Source: Brevundimonas sp. (GTDB lineage: Bacteria > Pseudomonadota > Alphaproteobacteria > Caulobacterales > Caulobacteraceae). Taken from it: 5,919 nucleotides of DNA. The stretch is taken from assembly GCA_031119155.1 (NCBI GenBank), contig JAVHYH010000194.1:1-5919 (forward strand), in the 5' to 3' direction. Of this stretch, positions 5,056 to 5,919 are shown piece after piece (position 1 is the stretch's first letter; each line of letters starts with the position of its first letter). Both the position numbers and the translations under genes were made by a program. The notes beneath the pieces were generated by a model. That model did not search any database. It saw only the letters and a list, made by a program, of their open reading frames with translations, and was not told the origin of the DNA.

Positions 5056-5754
5056 ATGATCGAGCTGCGACCGTTCGAGAGCCTGGGTGGCGCCAACCAC
5101 GGCTGGCTCAATGCGAAGCACCACTTCTCCTTCGCCAACTACTATGACCCGAAGCGGATGAGCTGGGGCGGACTGCGCGTCTGGAATGATGACGAGATCG
5201 CCGCCGGCACGGGCTTCCCGCCCCACCCGCACTCGGACATGGAAATCATCACCTATGTCCGCGAAGGGGCCATCACCCACGAGGACAGCCTCGGCAACAA
5301 GGGCCGCACCGAAGCGGGCGATGTGCAGGTGATGAGCGCCGGCACCGGCATCCGTCACGCCGAGTACAACGCCGAGCCGGAGCTGACCCGGATCTTCCAG
5401 ATCTGGATCGAGCCGACCCGTCGCGGCGAGAAGCCGTCCTGGGGTTCGCGTCCCTTCCCCAAGGGTGACCGCGCCGGTCAGTTCGTGGTCCTCGCCTCCG
5501 GCTTCGAAGGCGACGGCGACGCCCTGCCGATCCGCACCGAAGGTCGGGTCGTCGCGGCGACGCTGAAGGCCGGCGAGACCGCCGAATACCCGCTGGGCGC
5601 GACCCGTCGCGGCTATCTGGTCCCGGCGATCGGTGAGATCGAGGTCAATGGCGTCAAGGCGAAAGCCCGTGACGGCGTGGCCATCGCCGAGGTGGAAACG
5701 ATTACGGTGACGGCCCTGACCGACGCCGAACTGGTTCTGGTCGACGCGGCGTAA
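5056..5754 (+). CDS. Pirin family protein (bicupin, YhhW / quercetin 2,3-dioxygenase type)
   Basis: Metal-binding bicupin of 232 residues, nearly the same length as E. coli YhhW, which has quercetin 2,3-dioxygenase activity in vitro. The predicted metal ligands H57, H59, H101 and E103 are all present, in PPHPHSDMEIITY (55-67) and SAGTGIRHAEYN (94-105). FQIWIEP, shortly after, joins the two cupin halves; the second half (about 130-232) lacks an obvious metal site, as usual. The start is set at MIELRPF, with GGAG eight bases upstream. An in-frame ATG at 4981 would add 25 arginine-rich residues, lies within the promoter and is less likely. The natural role of bacterial pirins is unsettled: detoxification of aromatics, metabolic control and redox sensing are all proposed. 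Divergent lysR is the likely regulator. Confidence 0.95.
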   Translation: MIELRPFESLGGANHGWLNAKHHFSFANYYDPKRMSWGGLRVWNDDEIAAGTGFPPHPHSDMEIITYVREGAITHEDSLGNKGRTEAGDVQVMSAGTGIRHAEYNAEPELTRIFQIWIEPTRRGEKPSWGSRPFPKGDRAGQFVVLASGFEGDGDALPIRTEGRVVAATLKAGETAEYPLGATRRGYLVPAIGEIEVNGVKAKARDGVAIAEVETITVTALTDAELVLVDAA

Positions 5755-5767
5755 GCGTCCGGCCAGC

Positions 5768-5812
5768 GCGGGCCCGCGGTTCCCTGTCCTCCCCCCGACG
5801 CCGCGGGCCCGC
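5768..5812 (+). repeat. 12-bp perfect inverted repeat with C-rich loop in the pirin 3' UTR
   Basis: GCGGGCCCGCGG (5768-5779) and CCGCGGGCCCGC (5801-5812) are perfect complements around a 21-base loop. The loop holds CCTCCCCCC (5788-5796), complementary to Shine-Dalgarno sequences. No T tract follows, so it is not the terminator, which comes 20 bases later. Each arm is partly self-complementary, so other foldings are possible. It may stabilise the mRNA 3' end or form part of a 3'-UTR sRNA. Confidence 0.55.
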
Positions 5813-5832
5813 ACATCTTCCCCGAAACTGAA

Positions 5833-5864
5833 AAGGGGCGGTCCCTCCGGACCGCCCCTTCTTT
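5833..5864. terminator. Strong intrinsic terminator, probably bidirectional
   Basis: AAGGGGCGGTCC-CTCC-GGACCGCCCCTT is a perfect 12-bp stem with a 4-base loop (5833-5860). On the plus strand TTCTTT follows; on the minus strand the stem ends in CCTTTTCAG. It ends the pirin transcript and could serve the convergent gene at the right edge. Confidence 0.88.
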
Positions 5865-5883
5865 CATTGTGCTGTTTGGATGC

Positions 5884-5919
5884 TCAGCCCTTCGACGGAA
5901 TGTTCAGTCCGCGCTGCAC
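5884..5919 (-). CDS. 3' end of an unidentified minus-strand gene (partial)
   Basis: Only eleven codons and a TGA are visible, giving the C terminus VQRGLNIPSKG. The frame is open to the window edge, converges on pirin and stops about 20 bases before the bidirectional terminator, which is where a gene end is expected. The stretch is too short to name a family, and the frame could be chance. Confidence 0.45.
   Translation of the reverse strand: MQRGLNIPSKG

Noticed and set aside
5011..5814. Minus-strand reading frame of 267 codons opposite pirin
   Set aside because: Antisense shadow running through the pirin promoter and 3' hairpin; no motifs.

Overview
The window looks like ordinary chromosomal DNA of a high-GC alphaproteobacterium, most likely Caulobacterales (Brevundimonas or Caulobacter type). 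The reasons are the strong G/C preference at third codon positions, a CpdR-type polar response regulator beside an N-formylglutamate amidohydrolase family gene, promoters that fit the Caulobacter housekeeping pattern (TTGACGS, a 10-14 base spacer, GCTANAWC), and a DUF599 membrane protein. I see no transposase, integrase, phage gene, toxin-antitoxin pair, CRISPR array or defence cluster.

Left part (1-1290): the 5' third of an inorganic pyrophosphatase gene runs off the left edge on the minus strand. It diverges from a DUF599 four-helix membrane protein gene on the plus strand. After a short spacer comes the most interesting element, a compact free-standing small RNA gene at about 1207-1289. 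It has its own promoter, a 13-bp perfect palindrome inside the promoter spacer, two small hairpins, a single-stranded UUUCCUCCCU stretch and a strong UUCG-loop terminator. It resembles the suhB / alpha-r8 (MmgR) class of alphaproteobacterial sRNAs.

Middle part (1288-2817): the N-formylglutamate amidohydrolase family gene (minus) ends inside the sRNA terminator and diverges from cpdR (plus), the single-domain response regulator that controls ClpXP access to cell-cycle substrates. A tRNA-Val(GAC) gene with its own promoter and encoded CCA follows.

Right part (2913-5919): on the minus strand, in transcription order, lie a LysR-type regulator, an alpha/beta hydrolase that probably starts at GTG, and a 43-residue acidic protein carrying an SFPASDP motif. 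A 22-bp dyad about 60 bp upstream of the predicted hydrolase start site could be the operator of the LysR protein. The lysR gene also diverges from a pirin (quercetinase-type cupin) gene, a common LysR-pirin arrangement, with a cluster of GTTTC/GAAAC elements between them. The pirin transcript ends with a 12-bp hairpin bearing a C-rich loop and then a strong terminator. The last 36 bases look like the 3' end of a convergent minus-strand gene.

The protein genes are mostly housekeeping or conserved. The parts worth a second look are the intergenic RNA and operator elements and the small SFPASDP gene.
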